Of a stretch of DNA of 64,000 bases, positions 55,406-64,000 are shown piece by piece. The stretch is from NCBI GenBank assembly GCA_022841705.1, contig JALHQZ010000001.1, positions 1,798,001 through 1,862,000 of the forward strand, given 5' to 3'. The notes beneath the pieces were generated by a model that saw nothing but the letters and a program-made list of their open reading frames with translations, was not told the origin of the DNA and did no database searches. The number at the start of each line of letters is the position of its first letter. Position 1 is the stretch's first letter. The DNA is from Pirellulales bacterium (GTDB lineage: Bacteria > Planctomycetota > Planctomycetia > Pirellulales > Lacipirellulaceae). The position numbers and the translations under genes are program-made.

Positions 55406-58015
55406 ATGTCTCTCCAGCGGCATTTGGTGGGCTTATTCGGAATCACGCTGCTTGTAGCGGATGGCATAGCGCAAACAATTCCCGCGTTTCCGGGAGCTGA
55501 CGGGGCGGCCCGAGATGTTGTTGGCGGGCGGGGTGGTATCGTGTACCACGTCACCAAACTGAACTCGGCAATCGACGATCCCCAGCGCAACGATTTCGGC
55601 ACCATTCGCTACGGCTTGAACAACGCGAACTTTCCCGCTGGAACGCCGAGGACCATTGTTTTCGATGTGGGCGGCGTGTTCCAGCTGGGGCGCTTGCCGC
55701 AACCGGCTAACAACTGGGACCCCAACGGCAACGGTTGGGACGCCCAGTCTCGGCTTACCATTGGCGGTACGAACATCACTCTTGCCGGGCAAACGGCGCC
55801 AGGCGCCGGTGTGATCTTTATGGGCGGCGGGCTCAAACCGCAGGGGAACAACAACATCATTCGTAACATTACGGTGGCGTCAGGCTACGGATTAGCAGGC
55901 TGGTGGAGGCCAGGCGTCGACCCATTTCCCGCGCAGCCGGGCACAAGCGGGGCAAGCACCGATCCGGCTCAATGGTTTCCAGACAACACCGTGTACGACG
56001 CGATGGATATCTCCGGAACCAATTTGATGATCGATCACGTCAGCACGCTTTATGCGACCGACGAGACGATCTCGATGAATGAAGTCGCCAACAACATCAC
56101 GGTTCAATACAGCAATATCTCGCAGGGACAAAACTATCCCCAATGGGACGCCGAAGGGGGTGGTTTGACAGGCCACGCGCTCGGCTCACTGCTCGAGGCA
56201 GGTTCGACCACTGCTCGAGCCGCGATCAGCTTTCACCACAACCTTTATGCCCACCAAAAAGGCCGGGTGCCCCAGATGCAGGCGGGTGGACTCGGGGCCT
56301 ACTACGACTTTCGCAACAATGTCTTCTACAACTGGTTCGGCACGGCCGGCAGCAAAAGCGGAACAACGTATCTCAACTTAGTAAACAACTTCTATCTGGC
56401 TGGGGATGGCGGCGATCAGCCTGCGGGAGGCACGAACCCGAATGTCAACACATCGGGCGGCGGCACGGGGGTCATTAGCGCTTCAAGTTCCATTCATCGG
56501 ACAGGCAATCTGCTCGATAGCAACAAGGACGCTGACGCTAACGATGGCGTGGCCTTGTCTGCTGGTGGCGCGGCCAATCCCCTGTGGGCGAATGGTGTGG
56601 TCACCTACGCTGGCGTGACTGACTCCGCCAACCAGGCGTTCAGTCGCGTGTTGGATTATGTCGGCGCCAACTGGTGGAACCGCGATGCGGTGATCGATTC
56701 GCCTGATGAACGGATCATCCAAGAAGCGCGCACCGGAACGGGAAAAATCCAGGCCTGGGCTGACAATCCATGGAACAACGATCCAGCGGAAGGCGCCGAG
56801 TGGCGGGCGCTGAAGAACACGCCGCAAGCGAATCGCGCGATCGACTGGGACACCGAACCGAGCATTGGCTACGGCGTTGGCGACGGGATGCCGAGTTGGT
56901 GGGAAGTGGCCCACGGCCTCGACCCTGCGGCCCGTGATGACGCCGCTGATTTTGATAGCGACGGCTACACCAACCTCGAAGAGTACTTGAACGAAGTAGC
57001 CGCTTGGCCGGCCCCAGGACCAATCGTGTTCGCTGGCGCCACGAACTCCCGTTATGCGCAAATCACCAACTGGGACGCCAATCCCGCGACGGGCGCTGTG
57101 AACGTGCATAATTGGCAACCTTCGCGCTTTGACGAAGCCCAAATAAACACGGGGACAGTGGTCGTCGACGCAGTCGGCCAACACGCGCGGGTGCTGAAAG
57201 TTGGCGCCACGGCGGCCAGTAGCGCCACGCTGCAAATCACGGGCGGTTGGCTGGCCGTGGAGAATGAGCTGAACATCGGCGGCGGCGCCGGTTCCAGCGC
57301 AACCGTCGCGCTGTCGGGTGGCGGACTGGTGGCGCCGGTGCTCAGCAAGGGCGCCGGCGGGCAATTTCAGTTCACGGGCGGACGCCTGCAGACCAGCCAA
57401 GTGCAGTTCAGTCTCACGAACAATGGCGGGACGCTCGCCGCGGTGAGCACGGCCGGTGGTACGCAAATCACAGGCGATTTCACCACGACTGCCGGCGCCA
57501 TCGAACTCGAACTCACTTCGCTCACGCAGTTCGACAAAGTCGCGGCGACTGGCGCCGTTACACTTGGCGGCGCGCTGCAGGTGTTGCTCGATGGCAGCTT
57601 CACGCCCACGGCGGGTGATAGTTTCACGGTGCTTACCGGCGCGAGTGTCGCCGGGGCGTTCACAAATCTCTCACCAAACAGTCGAGTAGAAATCCTCAAC
57701 CGTCCCGGCGCGAGTTTTCTCGTTTCTACAACCACCGGCGCTGTAACCTTGAGCGGTTACTCACTTACCATCGCGGGCGATTTCAACAGTGATGGCGCGG
57801 TGGACGCCGCCGACTACACCACCTGGCGCGATGGCTTGGGTAGCATCTACACTACCGCCGACTATGAAGTTTGGCGCATCGCGTTCAGCGGTGGCGCCGC
57901 GACGACTTCTGCCGCCAGTGTGCCCGAACCCAGCGCGCTCCTGGTCGCTACCACAATCTTGCTTGGTGTGTACACACGGCGCGCCAAATCAAACGCTCAT
58001 CGGGTGTTTGACTGA
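55406..58015 (+). CDS. PEP-CTERM-anchored pectate lyase with dockerin-like repeat
   Basis: An 869-residue protein with a signal peptide (1-22). Residues 24-500 are a PL1-type beta-helix opening with IPAFPGADGAARDVVGGRGG and containing MIDHVSTLYATDETISM and ISFHHNLYAHQKGRVPQMQ. Residues about 505-530 carry a calcium-binding DFDSDGYTNLEEYL loop. Residues 550-780 form a repetitive, glycine-rich beta region similar to autotransporter-type stalks. Then come a dockerin-like FNSDGAVDAADYTTWRDGL and a C-terminal PEP sorting signal (VPEPSALLV, hydrophobic helix, TRRAK). It probably sits on the cell surface or in the matrix and degrades polygalacturonan. The C-terminal layout differs from the lyase at 1423. 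Confidence 0.88.
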   Translation: MSLQRHLVGLFGITLLVADGIAQTIPAFPGADGAARDVVGGRGGIVYHVTKLNSAIDDPQRNDFGTIRYGLNNANFPAGTPRTIVFDVGGVFQLGRLPQPANNWDPNGNGWDAQSRLTIGGTNITLAGQTAPGAGVIFMGGGLKPQGNNNIIRNITVASGYGLAGWWRPGVDPFPAQPGTSGASTDPAQWFPDNTVYDAMDISGTNLMIDHVSTLYATDETISMNEVANNITVQYSNISQGQNYPQWDAEGGGLTGHALGSLLEAGSTTARAAISFHHNLYAHQKGRVPQMQAGGLGAYYDFRNNVFYNWFGTAGSKSGTTYLNLVNNFYLAGDGGDQPAGGTNPNVNTSGGGTGVISASSSIHRTGNLLDSNKDADANDGVALSAGGAANPLWANGVVTYAGVTDSANQAFSRVLDYVGANWWNRDAVIDSPDERIIQEARTGTGKIQAWADNPWNNDPAEGAEWRALKNTPQANRAIDWDTEPSIGYGVGDGMPSWWEVAHGLDPAARDDAADFDSDGYTNLEEYLNEVAAWPAPGPIVFAGATNSRYAQITNWDANPATGAVNVHNWQPSRFDEAQINTGTVVVDAVGQHARVLKVGATAASSATLQITGGWLAVENELNIGGGAGSSATVALSGGGLVAPVLSKGAGGQFQFTGGRLQTSQVQFSLTNNGGTLAAVSTAGGTQITGDFTTTAGAIELELTSLTQFDKVAATGAVTLGGALQVLLDGSFTPTAGDSFTVLTGASVAGAFTNLSPNSRVEILNRPGASFLVSTTTGAVTLSGYSLTIAGDFNSDGAVDAADYTTWRDGLGSIYTTADYEVWRIAFSGGAATTSAASVPEPSALLVATTILLGVYTRRAKSNAHRVFD

Positions 58016-58259
58016 AAACAAGCCAGGCTTCTCAGCGAGGCCTTTTATTGAGACGCAACTCTTGCGCCAATGCTCGAATTACTGCGGAATTTCTGCGTTA
58101 TTTTCTACGAAAATTGCAACCGTTGTGGTCGCGAAGTTTTCGGCGGTGAATAGAATCAGTAAAAGAGCCCGGACGATCACGCGTGCCCCTTGATCGTGGG
58201 GCGGTTTGGTTTGGACAACTTTTCGACAGTGCTTTTCATCAAGCAAAGGGTACATCACG

Positions 58260-60491
58260 ATGTCGCTTCGGATGGGATTATTTGTGCGCGGGGCGTTGGC
58301 GGCGGCGCTGTTCGCTGGGCCAGCGGCAGCGGAAACCTTCAATTACACCGGAGGCACCGGTGCTCAGAACTGGGCAGTGGATGCCAATTGGCTTGGCGAT
58401 GCTGGAGAGTTCGTTGATAAATATCCTGGACAAACTGTTGGCACCGACAACGCCAACTTGAGCGTGAATCTTGGCGCTGGCCTGACGATTGGCATCGCGG
58501 CGCCAACGACAGTTGCCACGCTCAACATGGGCGATACCAACGCCACTCCAGGCGCTCAGTCAGTTACGACCTCGGGCATTGGCACACTGACGGCGACGAA
58601 TATCGGTTCGCTCGGCACGGCCGGCGCGGTGAACAACATCTCCGGACTGCTCATTGGCACGGCGGGGACGACAGTCACTTCGGCTTCGACCAATCCCCTT
58701 AATCTGCTCGGCACAACATCGTTGCTAAATGGCGGCGCTAAGACATTGCGCAACAGCAGTAACCAAGGCCTGAACATCAACGACATCTCGCTGAGTACCG
58801 GGACGGCGGCGGGTAATTTGTTGATTCGCAATGATACGGCAACCCAGGTCATTAACCTTAACGGCGTCATTTCGAATGGTGCCATTGCTCCGGCTGGACC
58901 CGGCACGCTGCAAGTGAACTACGCCGCGGGGACCTTCCACAACAAAGTGAGCAGCACCTACACGGGCGCCACTCAACTCGGCGCCAATTCCCCCAACGTC
59001 AACTCGACCAATATCATCTACACGGATGGAGCTTTCAGCACCGGCCGGTTAATCTTCAGCGGCGGCACCGCGATTAAAAGCATTGAGGGCGCCACTGGAC
59101 TCGGCACGCGGACTTTGGCTAATGAGATTCAGCTCGCTCGCGAGGCCCGTTTTGCCGGCTCCGAAAGCATCGTCCTCACAGGACAAGCATTCCAGACCAG
59201 TTCGCGGGGCATCATCAACGATATCGCGGCGGGCAAAACACTCAGCATCAATGGCAACCTATTCACCGACAGCGGCACGAACGCTGCGGATGTCGGTCGG
59301 AAGATTGTATTCTCTGGAACTGGTCGCACCGAAGTGAACGGGGTAATCGATGATAAGCTGGGCCTCGCGACCGCTCAGCGCGGCAACGTGCGGCAAGCTG
59401 GCACTGGCCGCACCGTCTTCATGAACAACAGTGTGGTCGCCTACGGCGCGGGCACCGAAGTTTTTGATGGCACGCTGCAACTTGGCACGGGCGGGGCCGC
59501 CGTTGGTCTTAATGGTCATGCATTGGCGGGGACGCCCACCGGTTCCGCTACGACGGGCACGCTCGAAATTAATCACAGCGCCTCACTCAACCTCGATACC
59601 TCGACGTCCTATAACCTCAACATCAACCACGTTGGCAGCGGAACGACGACACTAAGCGATAACAACTTTGGTAGTGGAACCATCAACGTCAGCAATGGCA
59701 AGTTGTTAGTAAACGGTGGGAACTGGTCCGGCCAGACAGTGCTCACATCGCCTCGCGATCCCGGCGGCACTGGCAACACTGCAATTCTTGGCGGTTTCAC
59801 GGCCACGCAACTCGCCGCTATCCATATTGGTCAGCCAGTGACTGGGACGCCGAATGGCGGGACGGGAGTCTTCCCAACCGGCGCCTATGTGCAAGAAATC
59901 GATACGGTTAACAACCGCATCCTTGTTAGTGGCAACATTCCCACCAGCGCTCCGAACACCTGGGATCTCACCTTTAGCTCAGGCACTGGAACTGGCACCG
60001 CCAACGTTATCGTGGGCGCTAACGGCACGGTCGGTGGAACAGGCATCATCGGCGGCTTCCTCGGCGCGAACGGCATCGTGGCGCCTGGCGCCTCGGTCGG
60101 TACGCTCACTGTCAATGGCAACGGCATCTTCAACGGCACGAGCACCTTGGCTGTCGAATACGATTCCAGCCTCGGTGGTCAACAAGTTGACATCCTCGCC
60201 GTTGGTGGAAATCTCACGCTGAATGCGGGGTCGACGATCTCGTTTGCCAACCTCAACTCGCCGAATAACTTGACTGGCCCGGCGTACATTGTCGCGAGCT
60301 ACATCGGCACGCTGACCGGGACGTTCACGAATGTGCTAAACATTCCTTCGGGTTATTTCCTCGACTACGGCACGGGTACGAACAGCAACATCACGCTGAC
60401 CGCCGTTCCTGAAGCGGGGGCCTTCCTCGCCGGCACCGTCGTCAGCTTGCTGGTGGGCGCCGGAGTGACGCTCCGTCGGCGGCGAAAGTAA
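58260..60491 (+). CDS. Large PEP-CTERM autotransporter-like beta-repeat surface protein
   Basis: Start at the ATG at 58260 (743 residues); the longer upstream frame is less likely. After a signal peptide (MSLRMGLFVRGALAAALFAG), the entire body is low-complexity, Gly/Thr/Asn-rich beta-strand sequence, including STYTGATQLGANSPNVN and FDGTLQLGTGGAAVG, characteristic of passenger-associated transport repeats. No catalytic motif. It ends with VPEAGAFLAGTVVSLLVGAG and RRRRK, a PEP-CTERM sorting tail with PEA replacing PEP. Likely an exported filamentous surface or matrix protein, perhaps adhesion to plant polysaccharide. A strong stem-loop follows. Confidence 0.78.
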   Translation: MSLRMGLFVRGALAAALFAGPAAAETFNYTGGTGAQNWAVDANWLGDAGEFVDKYPGQTVGTDNANLSVNLGAGLTIGIAAPTTVATLNMGDTNATPGAQSVTTSGIGTLTATNIGSLGTAGAVNNISGLLIGTAGTTVTSASTNPLNLLGTTSLLNGGAKTLRNSSNQGLNINDISLSTGTAAGNLLIRNDTATQVINLNGVISNGAIAPAGPGTLQVNYAAGTFHNKVSSTYTGATQLGANSPNVNSTNIIYTDGAFSTGRLIFSGGTAIKSIEGATGLGTRTLANEIQLAREARFAGSESIVLTGQAFQTSSRGIINDIAAGKTLSINGNLFTDSGTNAADVGRKIVFSGTGRTEVNGVIDDKLGLATAQRGNVRQAGTGRTVFMNNSVVAYGAGTEVFDGTLQLGTGGAAVGLNGHALAGTPTGSATTGTLEINHSASLNLDTSTSYNLNINHVGSGTTTLSDNNFGSGTINVSNGKLLVNGGNWSGQTVLTSPRDPGGTGNTAILGGFTATQLAAIHIGQPVTGTPNGGTGVFPTGAYVQEIDTVNNRILVSGNIPTSAPNTWDLTFSSGTGTGTANVIVGANGTVGGTGIIGGFLGANGIVAPGASVGTLTVNGNGIFNGTSTLAVEYDSSLGGQQVDILAVGGNLTLNAGSTISFANLNSPNNLTGPAYIVASYIGTLTGTFTNVLNIPSGYFLDYGTGTNSNITLTAVPEAGAFLAGTVVSLLVGAGVTLRRRRK

Positions 60492-60547
60492 ACGGAGTCA
60501 GTGAAAAGAAGTTCGCTCCGGGAGGGCACACCTGGGCGATTTTTTCG

Positions 60548-60582
60548 AAGCGGCCTGCCGACCACAAATCGGCAGGCCGCTT
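60548..60582 (+). terminator. Stem-loop terminator after the autotransporter-like gene
   Basis: Perfect 14-bp arms (60548-60561 and 60569-60582) enclose a 7-nt loop, followed by TTTCTGTG. It lies 57 bp after the stop. It argues that the next gene starts at the downstream ATG at 60636, not at 60501. Confidence 0.8.
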
Positions 60583-60635
60583 TCTGTGTCCCACACCGAG
60601 ATTTTTTGCACTTTGTTTGTCGGAAGGGGTCGCTA

Positions 60636-61568
60636 ATGTTGGCTGGACATGGTCGGTGGGCGAGTGGTCTCGTCGCCGCAATTACATTCTTCTTCGCTGG
60701 TGAGCACGCTGGAGATGCGGCGATTGTTCGCTCCACCAACTTCGGCATCGGCGCCGACGCCGAAGTGCGCGACTGGCAGCCGACATCGAACTTCGGGACA
60801 GCCGCCGAGCTGGCAGTCCGCATCATCAACGTCGACACCAACCCCACGGGCGGTACAAACGACCGCAACGATCTGATGTATATCAAGATCGACCTCAGTG
60901 GGCTGACACTTGGCAATGTCCCCGGCGCCATTTTCCGGCTGAGCTACGGTAAGGACAATCAACTTACCCAAGGCCGCGTGGCGACCAGCAGCGGTATGCA
61001 AACGGGGCTGGTGGTCTACGGCCTGAACCCAAGCGACACCGGGAACAATTGGGGCGAAACAACCATCACCTACGCCACGGCGCCGGGAATCACCAACGAT
61101 AACGAACCCGGAAACAAGGATTTCGATCTGACGAAGTCGTCCCTGCTGGGAAATATTCTGTTCCCCACCATTGTGCCGCAGAACTGGTTCCCTGCCGGCG
61201 GACCGATGGACCTGAGCGGGCCGGCACTTGAAGCCTTCCTCACCAGCGCCATTTCGTCGGGTGCCCCAAGCGTGACCTTCATCGCGGGTCTGCTGCACGA
61301 TGGCAACCCGACGATCTCGGGTTCAGCAGTGACCAACCGCACGTACCTTTTCGCGCACAAGGGCACCACCGTCATCAACGACCCGAACTATGATTCGGAC
61401 ACGTTAAATCCCTCGAACCCGCTCGGCAGTCCCTGGCACAACCAAAGCAACGCCACCGGCGATTTCTCGCCACGGTTGGTGCTGCAAGAAGCGGTAGTGC
61501 CGGAGCCGGCGAGCGTGGTGGTGGGGCTCCTGGCGATGGGGGCTTTGCTCGTGGCGAAGAAGCGCTGA
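60636..61568 (+). CDS. PEP-CTERM protein with DNRLRE-like beta-sandwich
   Basis: The start at 60636 follows GGAAGGGG and avoids the terminator stem, giving 310 residues with a signal peptide. The body (IVRSTNFGIGADAEVRDWQP, YIKIDLSGL, TITYATAPGITND, VTFIAGLLHDG) resembles DNRLRE beta-sandwich domains found in exported planctomycete proteins. The C-terminus has VPEPASVVVGLLAMGALLVAKKR, a standard PEP-CTERM signal. No enzymatic residues were recognised. Together with the preceding two genes it makes three PEP-CTERM proteins in a row, a likely surface module. It ends convergently 45 bp from serA. Confidence 0.8.
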   Translation: MLAGHGRWASGLVAAITFFFAGEHAGDAAIVRSTNFGIGADAEVRDWQPTSNFGTAAELAVRIINVDTNPTGGTNDRNDLMYIKIDLSGLTLGNVPGAIFRLSYGKDNQLTQGRVATSSGMQTGLVVYGLNPSDTGNNWGETTITYATAPGITNDNEPGNKDFDLTKSSLLGNILFPTIVPQNWFPAGGPMDLSGPALEAFLTSAISSGAPSVTFIAGLLHDGNPTISGSAVTNRTYLFAHKGTTVINDPNYDSDTLNPSNPLGSPWHNQSNATGDFSPRLVLQEAVVPEPASVVVGLLAMGALLVAKKR

Positions 61569-61613
61569 GTCGCAAGCGGTTGGCGGGCCAACCGTCGATC
61601 GCGAACAAGCGTG

Positions 61614-63233
61614 TTAACCCAACCACGCGGGTAATTCGCCGGCAGCGGGAAGGCGGACGACTTGTACGCCAGTGATGGCGTCGAGCCCGCGCACTTCGTC
61701 CAGCGCGGCGGCGGAAGGTTCGCCATCGATGTTGAGTACGCCCACCGCGTGGCCGCCGGGCTCGTCGCGACCAACCGCCATTTGGCCGATGTTCACCTTG
61801 TGCTTGCCGAACACCATGCCGACGTTGCCAATGATTCCCGGCACGTCTTTGTGCTTGAAGATGAGCAGGCACCCATCGAGGAAGGCTTCCAGCCGGTAGT
61901 CATCAATCGCCACCAGCCGCGGCATGTTGTGCCCGAACAACGTGCCGGTGAGGCGGAGTGTTTCGCTGCCGCAGGTCACTTCGGCGGTCATGCTCGCACG
62001 GAAGGCGCCCATGTCGCTGTGCGATTCTTCGATGAGGTCGATGCCGCGCTCGCGGAGCAGCATCTCGGCGTTCACGAGGTTCGCGCCTTCGCTGAGCGCT
62101 CCTTCCAACAGGCCGGCCGAGAAGGCGCTGGTGAGCACTTTGGTTTCTTTCTCGGCGAGTTCGCCCCGATAGAGCAAGCGGCAACGACTCGCGCAGCCTG
62201 TTTGCAGTCCCGCCGCCAAGCGGCCGAGGCGATACGCGACATCCAAATAACCCCGCATCGCGGCAAGCGTTTTGGGATCAACACTCGGCACGTTCACCGC
62301 ACAGCGGATGGCGCCGGTGGTGAGATATGCGGTCAGCAGTTCCACCGCTTCCACGGCCACCTGCGTTTGGGCCTCCTCGGTGCTCGCCCCCAAGTGCGGC
62401 GTGCAGACGACGCCCGGCATCCCGAACAGCGGGTTGTTAGTGCAGGGCTCCTCGGGATAGACGTCGAGCGCCACGCCGCCGAGCTTGCCACTCTTGAGGC
62501 CTTCGACCAGCGCTGCTTCATCGTAGATCCCACCGCGCGCCGCATTCACCAGCCGCGCGCCTTGTTTGAGCATCCCCACTTCTTTGGTGCTGATGAGGTT
62601 CTCCGTCTCCGGGGTGAGCGGCGTGTGGACGGTGAGGTAATCGATCCGCGGCAACATGTCGTGAACTTTTTCCACCAGCTCGATACCAAGCTGCTGGGCC
62701 TTCTCAGTGGTCATGAAGGGATCGAAGCCGATCACTTTCATCTCCAAACCTTGCGCGCGAGACGCAACCGCGAGCCCGATCCGGCCGAGGCCAACAATGC
62801 CCAGCGTTTTGCCGGCTAGTTGCGAACCCATGAAGTTTTTGCGGTCCCACTTGCCGTTGCAGAGGCTTTGGTACGCCGGGGCGATCGACCGGCTCATCGC
62901 CAGCATGAGCGCAAGCGCGTGCTCGGCCGTGCTGATGGTGTTGCCCGCTGGCGTGTTCATCACCACGATCCCCGCGCGAGTGGCGGCGGACTTGTCGATG
63001 TTGTCGGTCCCCACCCCCGCTCGCACCACCGCCTTCAGCCGAGTTTGTCCTTCCAGCACGTCCGCGGTGAGCTTCACCCCACTACGGCAGATGGCGCCAT
63101 CGAACTCGCCGAGTGCTTTCCGGAGGTCCGAGCCCTTGAGCCCCGTGCGAACTTCATAGGTAATCCCCGGTGACGAGTCGAGCAGGGCAAGACCTTCGGG
63201 CGACAGATCGTCCAGAACAATAATGCTGGGCAT
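61614..63233 (-). CDS. serA: D-3-phosphoglycerate dehydrogenase
   Basis: A 539-residue protein of the long SerA type. Residues 1-100 are the substrate domain, GKTLGIVGLGRIGLAVASRA around residue 143 is the NAD-binding turn, then LTVHTPLTPETENLI, VNAARGGIYDEAALVEGL (catalytic Arg) and CTPHLGASTEEAQTQVA (catalytic His). The intervening domain and an ACT domain (CLLIFKHKDVPGIIGNVGMV) follow, for serine feedback. It oxidises 3-phosphoglycerate to 3-phosphohydroxypyruvate in serine biosynthesis. It is followed upstream by serC, the next step, making this a housekeeping pair separated by palindrome copy C. Confidence 0.96.
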   Translation of the reverse strand: MPSIIVLDDLSPEGLALLDSSPGITYEVRTGLKGSDLRKALGEFDGAICRSGVKLTADVLEGQTRLKAVVRAGVGTDNIDKSAATRAGIVVMNTPAGNTISTAEHALALMLAMSRSIAPAYQSLCNGKWDRKNFMGSQLAGKTLGIVGLGRIGLAVASRAQGLEMKVIGFDPFMTTEKAQQLGIELVEKVHDMLPRIDYLTVHTPLTPETENLISTKEVGMLKQGARLVNAARGGIYDEAALVEGLKSGKLGGVALDVYPEEPCTNNPLFGMPGVVCTPHLGASTEEAQTQVAVEAVELLTAYLTTGAIRCAVNVPSVDPKTLAAMRGYLDVAYRLGRLAAGLQTGCASRCRLLYRGELAEKETKVLTSAFSAGLLEGALSEGANLVNAEMLLRERGIDLIEESHSDMGAFRASMTAEVTCGSETLRLTGTLFGHNMPRLVAIDDYRLEAFLDGCLLIFKHKDVPGIIGNVGMVFGKHKVNIGQMAVGRDEPGGHAVGVLNIDGEPSAAALDEVRGLDAITGVQVVRLPAAGELPAWLG

Positions 63234-63260
63234 GAATGCGGCTAATCGAGTTTGTGAATA

Positions 63261-63343
63261 TCAGCCGGCACGCGCTAGCGTCCGGTCGGTGTGAGTTGGG
63301 TGACGTTATCTGGTACGACCGGGGGCTAGCGCCCGCCGGCTGA
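63261..63343. repeat. Dispersed long inverted repeat, copy C
   Basis: Arms 63261-63285 and 63319-63343 pair over 25 bp with four mismatches around a 33-nt loop. The ends and loop match copy A (TCAGCCGGCA, CTAGCG, ACGACC). It lies between serC and serA. Confidence 0.85.
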
Positions 63344-63346
63344 TGG

Positions 63347-64000
63347 TTAGGAGTTCGCCTTCGCGAAATCCAGCATAAACTTTCGCAGCGCCTCGACACC
63401 GGCGATCGGCATTGCGTTGTAAATCGACGCCCGAATACCCCCCACCGAACGATGGCCCTTCAGCTCGGTCAGGCTCTGCTTCTTCGCTTCGCTGACAAAC
63501 TTGGTGGTCAGCTCATCGCTCGGCAGCCGGAAGGTGACATTCATCAGGCTGCGGCACTCTGGCGCCGCGTGGCCTTGGTAAAACTTCGGGTGGGCGTCGA
63601 GCACTTCGTACAGCAGTTTGCACTTCGCCTGGTTGTGGGCGTGCAATTTGTCGAGCGTGCCGAACTCCTTTTGAACCCATTCAGTCACCAGCTTGAGAAC
63701 GTACACGGCGAAGGTCGGCGGGGTGTTCCACATCGACTTTTCTTTCGCGTGGGTCGCATAACTTAGATATCCCGGCAGCGTTTCGGCGCCGCGGGTAAGC
63801 AGGTCCTTGCGAATGATGACCACCGTCACCCCCGCCGGCCCAGCGTTCTTCTGGGCACACGCGTAGATCAGCCCGTACTTCGTCACATCAAGCTTGCGAT
63901 AGAGAAAATCACTCGAAGCATCGCACACCAGCGGAACATTGCCGGTCGCGGGTTCCACTTGGAACTGCACCCCTTCGATCGTCTCGTTATTCGTGTAATG
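63347..64000 (-). CDS. serC: Phosphoserine aminotransferase, C-terminal part (5' end outside window)
   Basis: The frame is open to the right edge, so only about 217 C-terminal residues are seen. The segment HYTNNETIEGVQF, then ASSDFLYRKLDVTKYGLIYACAQKNAGPAG, containing the conserved PLP lysine in the AQKN context, and SVGGIRASIYNAMPIAGVEAL near the end are diagnostic for SerC. It transfers an amino group from glutamate to 3-phosphohydroxypyruvate. It lies upstream of serA on the same strand. The first part of the gene is beyond position 64000. Confidence 0.95.
   Translation of the reverse strand, partial: HYTNNETIEGVQFQVEPATGNVPLVCDASSDFLYRKLDVTKYGLIYACAQKNAGPAGVTVVIIRKDLLTRGAETLPGYLSYATHAKEKSMWNTPPTFAVYVLKLVTEWVQKEFGTLDKLHAHNQAKCKLLYEVLDAHPKFYQGHAAPECRSLMNVTFRLPSDELTTKFVSEAKKQSLTELKGHRSVGGIRASIYNAMPIAGVEALRKFMLDFAKANS

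Noticed and set aside
60501..60635. Longer N-terminus for the DNRLRE-like PEP-CTERM protein
   Set aside because: It would span the perfect terminator stem at 60548-60582 and place the signal peptide internally.
43361..63343. CRISPR array or insertion-sequence ends
   Set aside because: The repeats are single, far-apart palindromes without regular spacers, and no transposase or cas gene is present.

Overview
The window looks like a pectin- and rhamnogalacturonan-utilisation island from a planctomycete, probably of the Pirellulales type. The evidence is two DUF1559 pilin-like genes, a cytochrome-type DUF1549/DUF1553 gene directly followed by a DUF1501 gene, PEP-CTERM anchors with a dockerin-like repeat, XylR-type regulators, high GC and many secreted carbohydrate-active enzymes. 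Identifications rest on motif and family recognition by eye; no database search was run.

Region 1 (1-8300, + strand): the end of a Gfo/Idh/MocA oxidoreductase, a DUF3826 protein, a PL1-type pectate lyase, an (alpha/alpha)6-barrel glycosidase, a DUF5060/GH-A clan hydrolase and a GH127 beta-L-arabinofuranosidase. Most are secreted and closely spaced, as expected of a pectin side-chain operon. Region 2 (8363-12467, - strand): a membrane protein with a leucine-rich tail and a 1032-residue secreted beta-helix/TIM-barrel protein.

Region 3 (12534-25524, - strand) is the most interesting part. It is one long run, read from 25524 downward: L-fucose-isomerase-family protein, split transketolase (N and C subunits), FGGY kinase, sugar ABC importer (lipoprotein binding protein, ATPase, permease), RuBisCO-like protein, DUF1537 acid-sugar kinase, Asp/Glu racemase-family protein and a BASS transporter. 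Isomerase plus FGGY kinase plus split transketolase resembles the published non-oxidative D-apiose route. DUF1537 kinase plus RuBisCO-like protein resembles the late steps of the published oxidative apiose routes. Having both in one operon inside a pectin island suggests catabolism of apiose or another branched or rare plant sugar, possibly by a new pathway combination.

Region 4 (25623-34681): a GH43-like/GH29 fusion, a DUF1559 protein, a sensor-less AraC-type regulator and a GntR/FCD regulator on the - strand. On the + strand follow a BNR sialidase-like enzyme coupled to a DHDPS-family aldolase/lyase and a second DUF1559 gene. Region 5 (34678-46166, +): DUF1549/DUF1553 cytochrome protein, DUF1501 protein, a two-domain esterase-like protein, a second fucose-isomerase-family protein and a GH78 alpha-L-rhamnosidase. 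Region 6 (46273-52329, -): a small membrane protein, a second GH78 rhamnosidase, a beta-hydroxyacid dehydrogenase and a PmoA-like protein, divergent from a full-length XylR regulator (52525-53682, +).

Region 7 (53791-61568): a tagaturonate epimerase (galacturonate catabolism) divergent from a PEP-CTERM pectate lyase, then two more PEP-CTERM surface proteins. Region 8 (61614-64000, -): SerA and the end of SerC, ordinary serine biosynthesis and probably the edge of the island. Several intergenic gaps hold long imperfect palindromes belonging to at least two dispersed repeat families. I saw no rRNA, tRNA, CRISPR array, transposase or phage gene.
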